Notes: generated by a model not told the origin, from the sequence alone. Counted from the first letter of the stretch, positions 17,959-26,949 are shown. The stretch is DNA of 35,906 nt from Ilumatobacteraceae bacterium (GCA_021298435.1 JAJTFJ010000018.1:1-35906), one strand, 5' to 3'. Numbers and translations are program-made.

Positions 17959-19604
17959 GTGAGAGCTCAGTGAATCTTGATGCTGCTGTGGAGCATCGTG
18001 TTGTTGATTTGGTTGACATTGAATCTGCACGACAGATATTTGCCTTAGCGAATTCGGTGAAGAGTCGCACACGGTCGGACCAAGCATTTCTGCTGGCTGC
18101 TTTGGTGTTGCATTCGTTCCGTGAAGGACACGCCTGTCTCGATCTCGAGAACATTGATACATGGCGTGGTGAGCACGGAGCCGAGATTGGTTGGCCCACT
18201 GATGCATCAAGTTGGATGAAGACACTGGGTGAGAACTCCGACGTATTTGGGCAGCCAGTTGAGGTGCAGGATCTTCCGCGTCCACCATTCGTTGTTGAAG
18301 GCGGGCTGGTGTATATCTCTCGAGTTTTTCAAGAAGAGGTGGACATTGCACAACGTCTTGTAGCTGCAAGCGGCTCAACAGTCACTGTCGTTCTTGGTGG
18401 TCCTGGTACTGGAAAAACTCGCTGGGTTGCGGAGCAGCTCGGTGCCATGACATCAGGCAATGTCCCGTCATTGGCATTGTGTGCACCAACAGGGAAGGCT
18501 TCTCGTCACTTAAAGGCAGTGCTTGATAAGCGACTTCGTGAAAGCGGTGCAAGTGAAGACGTTCTAGACGCTCTTCAGCACGCTCCTTCAACAACTGCTC
18601 ACAAACTGTTGGGTTATCACCCCGCGCGAACACCAAAATTCCGTTACGGGCGCCATGAGCCTTTGCCATACAAATTGGTCATTGTCGACGAAGCGTCCAT
18701 GATGTCGTTGTCGATGATGAATCGCTTGTTGTTATCGCTTCGGCCTGATGCGCACTTGTGGTTAGTAGGGGATCCTGATCAATTGGCAAGCGTTGAAGCT
18801 GGGTCAGTTCTCGCTGATATTGCGCGTGGTGCAAAGCGAAGTGACTCTGTTCTGAACAGTCGTTTCATCGAGCTCACCAAACAGCACCGCTTTGATGCTG
18901 ATTCACCGATTGCACAGTTGGCTGCAGCCGTTCGCGATGGGGACATTGCCAAGGCACGAACCATTCTGAACACACCTCATCCTGATTTCTTGTGGATTGA
19001 TCCTCAGAAAGAACCAGAGAAACTTGCCACGCTGCAATCCGAAGTTGTGAACCATGCACGGTTGGTTCTTGAGGCTGCGGAAAGTGGAGACATTGAGGGT
19101 GCACTCACTGCAAAGACGAAACTGCAAGTTCTCTCGTCCACTCGCGATGGACATTTAGGCGTGTACGACTGGAACCAGACAGTAGAAGCAAGGCTAGGTC
19201 CCTCAACTTCAAAGAGATGGTATGCGGGTCGTCCGGTGCTGATTACTCGTAACGACTCTTCAACAGGGCTTGCTAACGGTGACGTTGGTGTGATTTGCAA
19301 CGTTGATGGACACCCGCGCGCATCTTTTGGTGATCCACAGGACCCCACAACCATTGCCTTGGCACGACTGCCAGAGTCCGACACAGTGCATGCACTCACT
19401 ATTCATAAGAGCCAAGGATCTGAATACCAGCACGTTGTTGTTGTCTTACCTCAGTCGCACTCTCGAATCGTCACGCGAGAATTGTTGTACACCGGAATTA
19501 CACGTCCTCAGAAGAAACTGACATTAGTTGCCACAATCGAATCAATTGAGGCCGCAATTATGACGCCGATTCGCCGTGCGACTGGTCTCGCGGATCGTCT
19601 GTAA
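17955..19604 (+). CDS. recD: Exodeoxyribonuclease V alpha subunit (RecD helicase)
   Basis: 5'-3' superfamily 1B helicase of the RecBCD complex, 549 residues (E. coli RecD is about 608). Visible motifs: Walker A GGPGTGKTRWVAEQL near residue 148, CAPTGKASRHLKAVL, the Walker B region LVIVDEASMMSLSMMNRLL, the glutamine loop VGDPDQLASVEAGSVLADI, LTKQHRFDADSPI, and the C-terminal helicase end HALTIHKSQGSEYQHVVVVLP with ELLYTGITRPQKKLTLV. The N-terminal domain begins with an EHRVVDLVDIESARQIF segment, which in other RecDs contacts RecC. The absence of a long N-terminal extension and the operon position make it RecD1 rather than the stand-alone RecD2. It overlaps recB by 4 nt (ATGA). Confidence 0.93.
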   Translation: MSESSVNLDAAVEHRVVDLVDIESARQIFALANSVKSRTRSDQAFLLAALVLHSFREGHACLDLENIDTWRGEHGAEIGWPTDASSWMKTLGENSDVFGQPVEVQDLPRPPFVVEGGLVYISRVFQEEVDIAQRLVAASGSTVTVVLGGPGTGKTRWVAEQLGAMTSGNVPSLALCAPTGKASRHLKAVLDKRLRESGASEDVLDALQHAPSTTAHKLLGYHPARTPKFRYGRHEPLPYKLVIVDEASMMSLSMMNRLLLSLRPDAHLWLVGDPDQLASVEAGSVLADIARGAKRSDSVLNSRFIELTKQHRFDADSPIAQLAAAVRDGDIAKARTILNTPHPDFLWIDPQKEPEKLATLQSEVVNHARLVLEAAESGDIEGALTAKTKLQVLSSTRDGHLGVYDWNQTVEARLGPSTSKRWYAGRPVLITRNDSSTGLANGDVGVICNVDGHPRASFGDPQDPTTIALARLPESDTVHALTIHKSQGSEYQHVVVVLPQSHSRIVTRELLYTGITRPQKKLTLVATIESIEAAIMTPIRRATGLADRL

Positions 19605-19610
19605 ATCAAA

Positions 19611-19689
19611 CGCCGATTAATCGGCGCGCACTTTAAGTGCACACGTCATCCGAAGTAATTACGCTCATGAGTGGCGAGACCTTCTCGCC
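19611..19689. repeat. Three successive inverted repeats after recD
   Basis: A perfect 16-bp palindrome CGCCGATTAATCGGCG (19611-19626) is followed by GCACTTTAAGTGC (19628-19640, six-base arms) and by GGCGAG/CTCGCC with a five-base loop (19673-19689). The first lies 6 bp after the recD stop. None has a T tract, so these are not standard terminators, though they could form mRNA 3' structure or bind a protein. Confidence 0.65.
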
Positions 19690-19737
19690 ATCAATCCAAC
19701 TTCCCCGTACACATTGCTTGCGATCTGGAAGGAAAAC

Positions 19738-20187
19738 ATGTCGGTTGATGAAATCAGCAGAATTCGATTAGCGAGGCGCGCAGTTGAAGTATTCGGAGAA
19801 GCAGAGGCGGCGACGCTGATGGAGCATCTCCCATTAGGTGGAGTATCGAACCTTGCCACCAAAGACGACCTCAAAATTCTCGGTACGGAGCTTCGCCTCG
19901 AGATGTCAGAACTTCGGTCCGAATTGCGTGGAGAGATGTCAGAACTTCGTTCAGAATTACGTGGAGAGATGTCGGAGATTCGCGCTGACTTTGGAACGTT
20001 GCGTGGTGAGTTCGGTACGTTGCGTGGCGAGTTCGGTGAGCTCAAGGGTGAGTTCGGTACGTTGCGTGGCGACTTTGGTGAATTACGCGCATATATCGAG
20101 GAACGATTTCATCGTCAGACCATCACAATGATCACCACGATGTCGGCGTTAATGGGAATTCTGTTTGTTGCGCTCAAGTGGGCGTGA
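19738..20187 (+). CDS. Coiled-coil protein with C-terminal membrane anchor (DUF1640-like)
   Basis: A 149-residue protein. I chose the ATG at 19738 because GGAAGG lies 5 nt upstream; a TTG eight codons earlier also exists. Residues 1-45 form a globular or helical head (SVDEISRIRLARRAVEVFGE). Residues 55-87 are three 11-residue repeats (GEMSELRSELR type), and residues 88-122 are five 7-residue repeats (TLRGEFG, ELKGEFG and similar). The last 23 residues (TITMITTMSALMGILFVALK) form a single membrane helix, so the protein is probably tail-anchored with its coiled coil in the cytoplasm. The layout resembles the small coiled-coil proteins grouped as DUF1640 or CCDC90-like, but that match is by impression only. 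It follows recD by 133 bp, with hairpins between, and may or may not be co-transcribed. Confidence 0.72.
   Translation: MSVDEISRIRLARRAVEVFGEAEAATLMEHLPLGGVSNLATKDDLKILGTELRLEMSELRSELRGEMSELRSELRGEMSEIRADFGTLRGEFGTLRGEFGELKGEFGTLRGDFGELRAYIEERFHRQTITMITTMSALMGILFVALKWA
19900..20103 (+). repeat. Tandem coding repeats: 33-bp units then 21-bp units
   Basis: Three 33-bp units (19900-19932, 19933-19965, 19966-19998) encode hendecads. Five 21-bp units from 19999 to 20103 encode heptads. Adjacent units are similar at DNA level, suggesting growth by tandem duplication. Confidence 0.85.
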
Positions 20188-20199
20188 GCCCCGAATGAT

Positions 20200-20787
20200 C
20201 TAGCGCTTCAACCAGCTCGGGCGGCTCTTCTCAAACGCATCAATTTCATCGGCATGAGTCATTGTGATGCCAATGTCATCAAGGCCATTCAAGAAACGGT
20301 GTTGTGTCGGAGCGTCCATGGGGAATGATTCCTTGAAGCCAGCCGATGGAACTTCCACCAACAACTTCTCCATGTCCACGACAATCTCAGTATTGGCATC
20401 AGCCTCAATGAGCTCCCACAACTTCTCAACAGCAGATTGAGGAAGGATGACCGGAGCTAATCCATTCTTGGTGCAGTTGTTGCGGAAGATATCGCTGAAG
20501 CTCGGAGCAATCACGGCGTCAAACCCGTATTGCTGAATTGCCCACACAGCATGCTCACGTGATGAGCCCACGCCAAAGCTGGGTCCAGCCACCAAGATGC
20601 TTGCGCCGCTGTAGCGCTCATCGTTGAGAACGAAGTTGCGATCGTCGCGCCATGTTGAAAACAGCCCTGCCTCAAAGCCAGTGCGCTCCACACGCTTGAG
20701 CCAGTCAGCAGGAATGATCTGGTCGGTATCGACGTCACTGCGCTTGAGAGGCACACCGCGTCCGGTGAGAACTTGTACTGATTTCAC
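20200..20787 (-). CDS. leuD: 3-isopropylmalate dehydratase small subunit
   Basis: The 195-residue swivelling-domain subunit of isopropylmalate isomerase. It pairs with LeuC to convert 2- to 3-isopropylmalate, and in citramalate-using bacteria it also isomerises citramalate. Motifs: [17 protein letters not shown] near the N-terminus, [21 protein letters not shown] in the middle and [18 protein letters not shown]. The usual FGCGSSREH Cys is Val here, a tolerated position. The start is the GTG at 20787, overlapping the leuC stop by 4 nt (GTGA), so translation is coupled to the end of leuC. It appears intact, in contrast to its broken partner. It converges on the coiled-coil gene, with 12 bp between stops. 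Confidence 0.94.
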   Translation of the reverse strand: MKSVQVLTGRGVPLKRSDVDTDQIIPADWLKRVERTGFEAGLFSTWRDDRNFVLNDERYSGASILVAGPSFGVGSSREHAVWAIQQYGFDAVIAPSFSDIFRNNCTKNGLAPVILPQSAVEKLWELIEADANTEIVVDMEKLLVEVPSAGFKESFPMDAPTQHRFLNGLDDIGITMTHADEIDAFEKSRPSWLKR

Positions 20788-22125
20788 TTCAAATCTCCTG
20801 GGCTTGCGAAATGTCCGGCTACAGCGGTTGCTGCAGCGACGGCGGGGGAGACAAGGTGCGTCCGTCCGCCGCGACCTTGGCGTCCCTCGAAGTTGCGGTT
20901 ACTTGTGCTGGCGGCGCGTTCGCCTGGTGCCAACTTGTCGGGGTTCATTGCAAGGCACATGCTGCAACCAGGCTCACGGAAGTCAACGCCTGCCTCAATG
21001 AGAATCTTGTCGAGTCCTTCTTTGATTGCTTGCTCACGCACAGCATGGCTTCCGGGAACAACCATCACACGCTTCACTGTGACTTTGCGACCCTTCAACA
21101 CCTCGGCTGCTGCACGAATTGTTCATTCCTGCGGTGAGACCCATGTACTCGAGAGCGCGCTTGATGGTGTCGGCACCTGTTTCATCATCAGCGTCTGATG
21201 GTGAAGGAATGACGCCGTCAATGGGCAATACCTGTGCAGGGTTTGTTCCCCAGCTGACATATGGCGTGAGTGTTGAGGCGTCGATGAAGACTTCCTTGTC
21301 CCACTTCGCGCCATCATCTGTTTTCAGTTCTTTCCATGCGGCAACTGCAGCATCCCAGTCGGCACCCTTCGGTGCATTCTCGCGACCCTTCAAGTATTCG
21401 AATGTTGTTTCATCTGGTGCAATGAGGCCAGCCTTTGCGCCAGCTTCAATGCTCATGTTGCACACCGTCATGCGGCCTTCCATCGAAAGCGCACGAATCG
21501 CTGAACCGCGATATTCAATGACGTGGCCGATGCCGCCACCGGTTCCGATTTTGCCGATGATGGCAAGGATGATGTCCTTTGCGGTGACACCTTCAGGGAC
21601 TTCACCATCAACTGTGATGGACATCCACTTTGGACGTGACTGGGGAAGTGTTTGCGTTGCAAGAACATGTTCCACTTCGCTGGTGCCAATTCCGAAAGCA
21701 AGCGCACCAAATGCGCCATGCGTTGCAGTGTGGCTGTCGCCGCACACGATGGTCATGCCGGGAAGAGTGCGTCCCTGTTCTGGTCCAATCACGTGAACGA
21801 TTCCTTGACGGGCGTTGCCCATAGGGAAGTGCGTGAAGCCGAACTCAGCCGCGTTGTCACGAAGTACTTGCACCTGACGCGCAGAAATCTCATCTGCAAT
21901 CGGAAGGTGAATGTCTGCCGTCGGAACATTGTGATCTTCAGTTGCAATGGTGAGGTCAGGGCGACGCAATGGGCGACCAGTGAGGCGCAAACCATCAAAT
22001 GCCTGCGGGCTGGTGACTTCATGCACCAAGTGCAAGTCGATGTACAAAAGGTCGGCTTCACCAGGTGCACCGTGAACAACGTGCTGGTCCCAGACCTTCT
22101 GGGGGAGAGTCATTGGATTCGACAT
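20784..22125 (-). pseudogene. leuC: 3-isopropylmalate dehydratase large subunit, interrupted by an internal deletion and frameshift
   Basis: The N-terminal 340 or so residues are normal LeuC, from [15 protein letters not shown] through [38 protein letters not shown] and [11 protein letters not shown]. The frame then goes out after LTAGM and ends 30 codons later in unrelated sequence. The expected C-terminus resumes one frame over ([19 protein letters not shown], then [10 protein letters not shown] and [17 protein letters not shown]) and ends normally at 20784. By comparison with E. coli LeuC, about 62 nt around 21117-21126 are missing, including the GSCTN motif with the first 4Fe-4S cysteine. 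The ATG at 22125 has AAAGGA upstream. As written, no functional LeuC can be made. A real deletion and an assembly error are both possible. Confidence 0.9.
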
Positions 22126-22150
22126 GTGTGATCCTTTCGGAATCGCATAT

Positions 22151-22178
22151 TTGATTGTCTCAATATGTGGGATATAAT
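22151..22178 (+). promoter_or_regulatory. Promoter of the IclR-family gene (TTGATT, 16 bp, TATAAT)
   Basis: TTGATT at 22151-22156 and a perfect TATAAT at 22173-22178 are separated by 16 bp. The ATG follows the -10 box by 9 nt, so the message is probably leaderless or nearly so. Confidence 0.75.
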
Positions 22179-22183
22179 TCCCA
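22168..22183. promoter_or_regulatory. Candidate operator TGGGA-TATAAT-TCCCA in the leuC/IclR gap
   Basis: A perfect inverted repeat with five-base arms and a six-base spacer that is exactly the -10 box of the regulator gene. Its position suggests autorepression and possible control of leuCD, which starts 43 bp away on the other strand. Confidence 0.5.
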
Positions 22184-22187
22184 ATTA

Positions 22188-22835
22188 ATGGACAGCGTAT
22201 CAGGGGTCGGAGTTGTAGACAAGGCGTTTGTCGTTTTGAACGTTCTTGTCACACGTCCGCTCACTTTGGCTGAGGTCGTTGAGGCCACAGGTATCCCGCG
22301 CGCCACGTGCCATCGTTTGTTGTCGGCATTGGAACATCACGGTGCAGTGCGTCGCAATGATGAAGGTCTCTATTGCGTTGGGCCATCAATGGCAGGCCTT
22401 GGTCGAGCAGCGACAGCTCAGTTCCCGTTTCTGCGGAGAGCCCGCGATGTTGCAACAGCATTGCGGGACAAGACCGGCGAAAGCGTGCAAGTGTTTTTCC
22501 CCGAAACAGACGGGCGTCGCTGTGTCGTCAGTCTTGAGTCACCGAATGGCTTGCGCTGGATCGTTCCCGAGGGTGCGTTGTTTCCCATTGCACGCGGGTC
22601 TGCTGGACGGGTGTTGTCTGGCGCAAAGCTCAGCAATGGTGGATGGATTGAATCTGTTGAAGAGCGTGTGAAAGGCGTTGCGTCTGTCAGTGCTCCCGTG
22701 ATTGACGGGGCAGGCGACATCATCGCGGCACTTTCCATCTCAGGACCTCTCGAGCGAATGAGTCGTAATCCCGGTGCGAAGTTCGGTGCGATGGTGTCAC
22801 GTGGTGCGCGAGATCTTTCCGATTTCGTTTCCTAA
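22188..22835 (+). CDS. IclR-family transcriptional regulator, candidate regulator of leuCD (NdgR/LtbR-like)
   Basis: A 215-residue DNA-binding protein. The N-terminal winged helix-turn-helix spans about residues 5-62 ([12 protein letters not shown], then [20 protein letters not shown] and [11 protein letters not shown]). The C-terminal effector domain includes [27 protein letters not shown] and a [21 protein letters not shown] end. I chose the ATG at 22188 because it directly follows a TATAAT box; the frame remains open 11 codons upstream, into the promoter. It is divergent from leuCD with 62 bp between starts. Streptomyces NdgR and Corynebacterium LtbR are IclR proteins in exactly this position that control leucine genes, so an orthologous role is likely; this is inferred from synteny and family. 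Confidence 0.88.
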   Translation: MDSVSGVGVVDKAFVVLNVLVTRPLTLAEVVEATGIPRATCHRLLSALEHHGAVRRNDEGLYCVGPSMAGLGRAATAQFPFLRRARDVATALRDKTGESVQVFFPETDGRRCVVSLESPNGLRWIVPEGALFPIARGSAGRVLSGAKLSNGGWIESVEERVKGVASVSAPVIDGAGDIIAALSISGPLERMSRNPGAKFGAMVSRGARDLSDFVS

Positions 22836-22864
22836 ATCTCTTGCCTCGTGTGCACATGTGGCAC

Positions 22865-23365
22865 ATGGAAAAAGACACCTCACCCACAATTCACTCACCA
22901 GCTGACATTCTCGACATCGCTGTTGGGGTCGAGACAAAACTGCACGCCATGCTCGAGACCTTTGAGTTGCCTGGTGCTCGCTTGTACGGAGTCAATTGTG
23001 CAGCGCGCCCTGTGACTGAGCCCAATATGTGTTTTCTTGCGCAACATCCTGATGTGTACGAGTTGCTTGATGCACCCTCGAGTGCTTTGGCTCGCATGTT
23101 TGATGCGGCCACAATCGTGACAACGGGGTGGGCTGCACCGCTTGGGCCCGACGGAACAGTCGAAGGCGCACCGAGCGAGCATGCTCAGCGTCGTCGAGTG
23201 CGACTTGTCGTGGTGGTTGCTGACCATGGAGTTGCCAGTGTCTTGAGGTTCGCTGACCAGCCCGATGATGTTGTGACTGACCCAGGGTCAGCCACCGGAT
23301 CTCTGGCCGAAGCCATCACTCGTTTTTGGTTTGATCCACCAGTTAATTTGCCGAGCAACGCCTAG
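22865..23365 (+). CDS. Conserved-looking protein of unknown function upstream of nadA
   Basis: About 166 residues, soluble, no signal peptide or membrane segment. I do not recognise a domain. An N-terminal helix ([20 protein letters not shown]) is followed by a mixed region with [31 protein letters not shown] and a Cys-poor C-terminus ending [12 protein letters not shown] chose the ATG at 22865 (MEKDTSPTI); an ATG at 22856 and a TTG at 22841 are alternatives, and none has a clear ribosome site. It ends 5 bp before the nadA GTG and is 29 bp after the regulator gene, so it probably belongs to the nad transcript. Function not assigned. Confidence 0.65.
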   Translation: MEKDTSPTIHSPADILDIAVGVETKLHAMLETFELPGARLYGVNCAARPVTEPNMCFLAQHPDVYELLDAPSSALARMFDAATIVTTGWAAPLGPDGTVEGAPSEHAQRRRVRLVVVVADHGVASVLRFADQPDDVVTDPGSATGSLAEAITRFWFDPPVNLPSNA

Positions 23366-23370
23366 CGAAC

Positions 23371-24402
23371 GTGCGTCTTTTCACAAAGGCGCAATTCAGA
23401 ATTGGTACGCCTAGCCTTGCTGACGTGACTTCCCCCGTCGACAAAGAATGGGCAAACCGCATCCGTGCTCTCGCGGCCGAAAAAGATGCAGTGATCCTTG
23501 CGCATAACTATCAAGTACCAGAGATTCAAGATGTCGCTCATCATGTAGGTGACTCCCTTGCACTTTCTCGAATTGCGGCAACAGTTCCCGAGTCGACAAT
23601 CATTTTCTGCGGCGTGCACTTCATGGCAGAGACAGCAAAGATTCTTTCGTACGACAAGACCATCATCATTCCCGATGAGCGAGCTGGTTGTTCTTTGGCA
23701 GACACCATCACTGCGGACCAACTGCGTGAGTGGAAAGCACAGCACCCTGGTGCTGTCGTGGTGAGCTATGTCAACACCACTGCTGCGGTGAAAGCTGAAA
23801 CTGATATCTGTTGCACCAGTTCCAACGCAGTAGAAGTTGTTCAATCAATTCCTGCCGATGTTCCTGTGTTGTTTTGCCCTGATCAGTTCCTCGGTGCACA
23901 TGTGCAGCGAATGACAAAGCGCGACAACATGCACATTTGGATGGGCGAGTGCCATGTACACGCGGGCATTAATGGCTCAGAGCTCAAGGCGATGGTGGCA
24001 GCTGAGCCCGATGCAGAACTATTCGTGCACCCTGAATGTGGTTGTGCAACCAGTGCGATGTATCTCGCCTCAGAAGGTGTGGTGCCAGCGGAACGAACTC
24101 ACATTCTCTCCACCGGTGGAATGCTCGATGCAGCTCGTACAACGAAGGCAAAGAAGGTTCTCGTTGCCACTGAGACAGGCATGTTGCATCAGTTGCGCAA
24201 GGTCAACGTGACCACCGTGTTTGAACCGGTGAACCGCGCAGCTGTGTGTAAGTACATGAAGATGATTACGCCAGAAAAACTGGAACATGCTCTCGTGCAT
24301 GGCACAGATGTTGTCGATGTGCCTCGCGATATTGCTGATCGTGCGCGTCTTTCTGTTGAGCGCATGATTGCGATCGGCACACCGTCACGTGTCGGCGAAT
24401 AA
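23371..24402 (+). CDS. nadA: Quinolinate synthase
   Basis: Condenses iminoaspartate with dihydroxyacetone phosphate to quinolinate in de novo NAD synthesis; needs a 4Fe-4S cluster with three Cys ligands. The 343-residue protein has [35 protein letters not shown] with C80, [11 protein letters not shown] with C222, and [15 protein letters not shown] with C293, the expected ligand set. [10 protein letters not shown] and STGGMLDAA are also conserved. The GTG at 23371 is the start ([12 protein letters not shown]), 5 bp after the preceding stop. Its 3' end overlaps the nadB start. First enzyme gene of a nadABC group. Confidence 0.95.
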   Translation: MRLFTKAQFRIGTPSLADVTSPVDKEWANRIRALAAEKDAVILAHNYQVPEIQDVAHHVGDSLALSRIAATVPESTIIFCGVHFMAETAKILSYDKTIIIPDERAGCSLADTITADQLREWKAQHPGAVVVSYVNTTAAVKAETDICCTSSNAVEVVQSIPADVPVLFCPDQFLGAHVQRMTKRDNMHIWMGECHVHAGINGSELKAMVAAEPDAELFVHPECGCATSAMYLASEGVVPAERTHILSTGGMLDAARTTKAKKVLVATETGMLHQLRKVNVTTVFEPVNRAAVCKYMKMITPEKLEHALVHGTDVVDVPRDIADRARLSVERMIAIGTPSRVGE

Positions 24403-26032
24403 TCGCGTCCCTCGCCAGTTAGCGGCGCCAGAACCAACATGGTTCGTGGATACCGATGTTGTGATTCTCGGGTCCGGAGCAGCGGGGCTGTCCGCAGCGC
24501 TTGCACTGCGTCCTGTGCGCGACGTTGTCCTCGTCACAAAAGACATTCTTGCTGCAGGTAGCACGAACTGGGCGCAAGGTGGTCTTGCTGCGGTGCTCGA
24601 TCCGAATGACTCCATTGAGTTGCATGTGCAGGACACGTTGGAAGCGGGCGCAGGACTCTGCGATGAAAGTGCGGTGCGAGAACTTGTTTCCGAGGCTCCA
24701 ACGGCTATTCGCTATCTGATGGAACTTGGTGCTGCCTTTGATGCAGGCGATTCATCGGGTGAAATAGCACTCACCCGCGAAGGTGGCCACTCGCATAATC
24801 GCATTGTTCATGCAGGTGGTGACCAAAGCGGCGCAGAAGTGCAACGAACACTTGACGAGTCAGTCCGACTTGCGGGTGTGCAGGTGGTGGAGCGCGCATT
24901 CGGTCTTGATGTCGTCACGGGGAAGACTGCAAACGGAACTCGTGCTGTTGCAGGTGTTCGGGTGGCGATGTTGGACAGCAATGGTGGCGTCGAAAGCGTC
25001 GGCATTGTGACAGCACGTGCCGTGATTATTGCAACGGGCGGTTATGGCCAGGTGTATGCCTCCACTTCAAACCCTCCTGCTGTAACAGGCGACGGCATTG
25101 CTCTTGCTCTTCGCGCAGGTGTTGAAGCAAACGATCTTGAATTCATTCAGTTTCACCCCACGGTGTTGTGGAGTGGTCCAGAAGCAACTGGGCAACAAGC
25201 GCTGATTAGTGAAGCCGTTCGTGGTGAAGGTGCAATCCTTCTCGACGCCGCTGGTCAACGCGTGATGGCCGGTGTGCACCCACAAGAAGACTTGGCACCA
25301 CGAGACGTTGTCGCATCTGCGATCAGTCGACGGATGTCGGAAGCGCCAGCAGGTGTTGACGACCACGTGTATTTGGATGCTCGCAAGATTGAGAAGTTTG
25401 AGGACAGATTCCCTTCCATCACCGCCTCGTGCCTTTCGGCAGGTATTGATCCGCAACACGAACTCATCCCCGTTGCTCCTGCTGCTCATTATGTGTGCGG
25501 CGGTGTGAAGGCAACTTTGGATGGTGCAACATCGTTGCAAGGTTTGTATGTCGTCGGTGAAGCCGCGTGTACAGGTGTGCATGGTGCCAACCGATTGGCC
25601 TCCAACAGCCTCACGGAAGGTGTTGTCGCTGGAACGCGCGTCGGGCGTGAATTGAGTTGGAAACTTCCCGAAGAAGTCAGCACAGTCGATGATGATGTCG
25701 AAGGTGCGCTTATTGACTCGTATCACCGCGCAGCACTGCGTTCCGCAATGTCACGCTATGTCGGTGTCTTGCGCACTCCCGATGGACTTACGGCGGCGGC
25801 ACGTATTTTGAACACCCTGGGTGCAAATGCCTCTGCGGATGTAGTGCCAACACGAAAAGCTTTTGAGGCCACCAATATGTTGACGGTGGCTATTGCTGTA
25901 GTGGAAGCAGCACACACTCGTCAAGAGAGCCGTGGTTGCCATCGTCGAACAGATTTTGCCGAACCGCGCACAGACTGGATGCGGCACCTATCGTGTCGCA
26001 TTGTTGACGGACGCATGGAGGTCTCGGCATGA
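24389..26032 (+). CDS. nadB: L-aspartate oxidase
   Basis: FAD-dependent oxidation of L-aspartate to iminoaspartate, the substrate for NadA. The 547-residue protein has an N-terminal FAD-binding fold ([19 protein letters not shown]), [13 protein letters not shown], the catalytic region [28 protein letters not shown], and [27 protein letters not shown], followed by [15 protein letters not shown]. The C-terminus [11 protein letters not shown] is normal. I chose the GTG at 24389 ([11 protein letters not shown]), which overlaps the end of nadA by 14 nt; a TTG seven codons upstream is less likely. The stop overlaps the nadC ATG by 4 nt. Confidence 0.94.
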   Translation: MSANNRVPRQLAAPEPTWFVDTDVVILGSGAAGLSAALALRPVRDVVLVTKDILAAGSTNWAQGGLAAVLDPNDSIELHVQDTLEAGAGLCDESAVRELVSEAPTAIRYLMELGAAFDAGDSSGEIALTREGGHSHNRIVHAGGDQSGAEVQRTLDESVRLAGVQVVERAFGLDVVTGKTANGTRAVAGVRVAMLDSNGGVESVGIVTARAVIIATGGYGQVYASTSNPPAVTGDGIALALRAGVEANDLEFIQFHPTVLWSGPEATGQQALISEAVRGEGAILLDAAGQRVMAGVHPQEDLAPRDVVASAISRRMSEAPAGVDDHVYLDARKIEKFEDRFPSITASCLSAGIDPQHELIPVAPAAHYVCGGVKATLDGATSLQGLYVVGEAACTGVHGANRLASNSLTEGVVAGTRVGRELSWKLPEEVSTVDDDVEGALIDSYHRAALRSAMSRYVGVLRTPDGLTAAARILNTLGANASADVVPTRKAFEATNMLTVAIAVVEAAHTRQESRGCHRRTDFAEPRTDWMRHLSCRIVDGRMEVSA

Positions 26033-26949
26033 ACTTGTACTCACCATCACAAGTAACGCTTTCTCGCCTCGCAGCACAAGGTCTCAGTGCCGAATATGTC
26101 CAGCAAGTCATTCGTGACACAGTTTCAGAGGATCTTGATGGCGGAATGGACATCACCAGTGTTGCCACGGTTCCGCTTGAGCAGCGCAGTGTGGTGACTT
26201 TCGGTTCCCGTGCGAATGGATGTCTTGCAGGTCTCGATATCGCTATCGCTGCAGTTGAGATGGTCTGTGGACCAACAGCTAGCAATGTGGAACGCGTCAA
26301 GAATGATGGTGATCGAGTGCAGCCCGGCGATGTATTGGCGCGTGTTGAAGCACCGACCCAGTTGATGTTGACAGCGGAACGTACGGCGTTGAATCTGATG
26401 TGCCATCTCTCGGGTGTTGCGACAGCGACATCGAAGTGGGTTGATGCAATCGCTGGAACGTCGGCAATCATTCGCGATACCCGCAAAACAACTCCCGGCC
26501 TACGTGCAATGGAGAAGTACGCCGTGCGATGTGGTGGTGGCCAGAACCATCGCATGAGCCTGAGTGACGCTGCATTAGTGAAAGACAATCACATTGCGGC
26601 TGCTGGGGGCGTTGCTGAAGCGTTCGCAAAAGTTCGTGAACTTGCGGCCACATTACCGATTGAGATTGAAGTGGACACTCTTGAACAGTTGCGTGTTGCG
26701 CTCACTGCTGGAGCAGACGTGGTGCTTCTTGACAACATGTCACCTGTCATCATGCGCGAGGCCGTCGACATCAGTGCACAACACACTGAGTCAACTGGCC
26801 ATGCGGTGTTACTTGAGGCGAGCGGTGGCTTGACGATAGAGAAGGCGAAGGCAGTTGCTGAAACAGGCGTGCATTTCATCAGCGTGGGTGGTCTCACTCA
26901 TTCGTCGCCGATTCTTGACATTGGTCTCGACATGGAGACCATCCTCTAG
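26029..26949 (+). CDS. nadC: Nicotinate-nucleotide pyrophosphorylase (quinolinate phosphoribosyltransferase)
   Basis: Converts quinolinate and PRPP to nicotinate mononucleotide, the third step of the pathway made by nadA and nadB. The 306-residue protein has the family signature DTRKTTPGLRAMEKYAVRCG followed by GGQNHRMSLSDAALVKDNHI, the catalytic EVDTLEQL, DVVLLDNMSP, LEASGGL and ISVGGLTHS. The ATG at 26029 overlaps the nadB stop in an ATGA junction. Its stop (TAG, 26947-26949) overlaps the stop of the convergent AarF-like kinase gene, so the two genes share bases in a CTAG. Confidence 0.95.
   Translation: MNLYSPSQVTLSRLAAQGLSAEYVQQVIRDTVSEDLDGGMDITSVATVPLEQRSVVTFGSRANGCLAGLDIAIAAVEMVCGPTASNVERVKNDGDRVQPGDVLARVEAPTQLMLTAERTALNLMCHLSGVATATSKWVDAIAGTSAIIRDTRKTTPGLRAMEKYAVRCGGGQNHRMSLSDAALVKDNHIAAAGGVAEAFAKVRELAATLPIEIEVDTLEQLRVALTAGADVVLLDNMSPVIMREAVDISAQHTESTGHAVLLEASGGLTIEKAKAVAETGVHFISVGGLTHSSPILDIGLDMETIL

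Noticed and set aside
20784-21101. Separate 105-residue gene with GCSMCLAMN and [15 protein letters not shown]
   Set aside because: It is the out-of-frame C-terminus of leuC, not an independent gene; its apparent GTG start is an internal Val codon of LeuC.
25067-25726. 219-codon antisense frame in nadB
   Set aside because: Lies wholly inside a well-conserved gene and encodes low-plausibility sequence rich in Cys, His and Arg.
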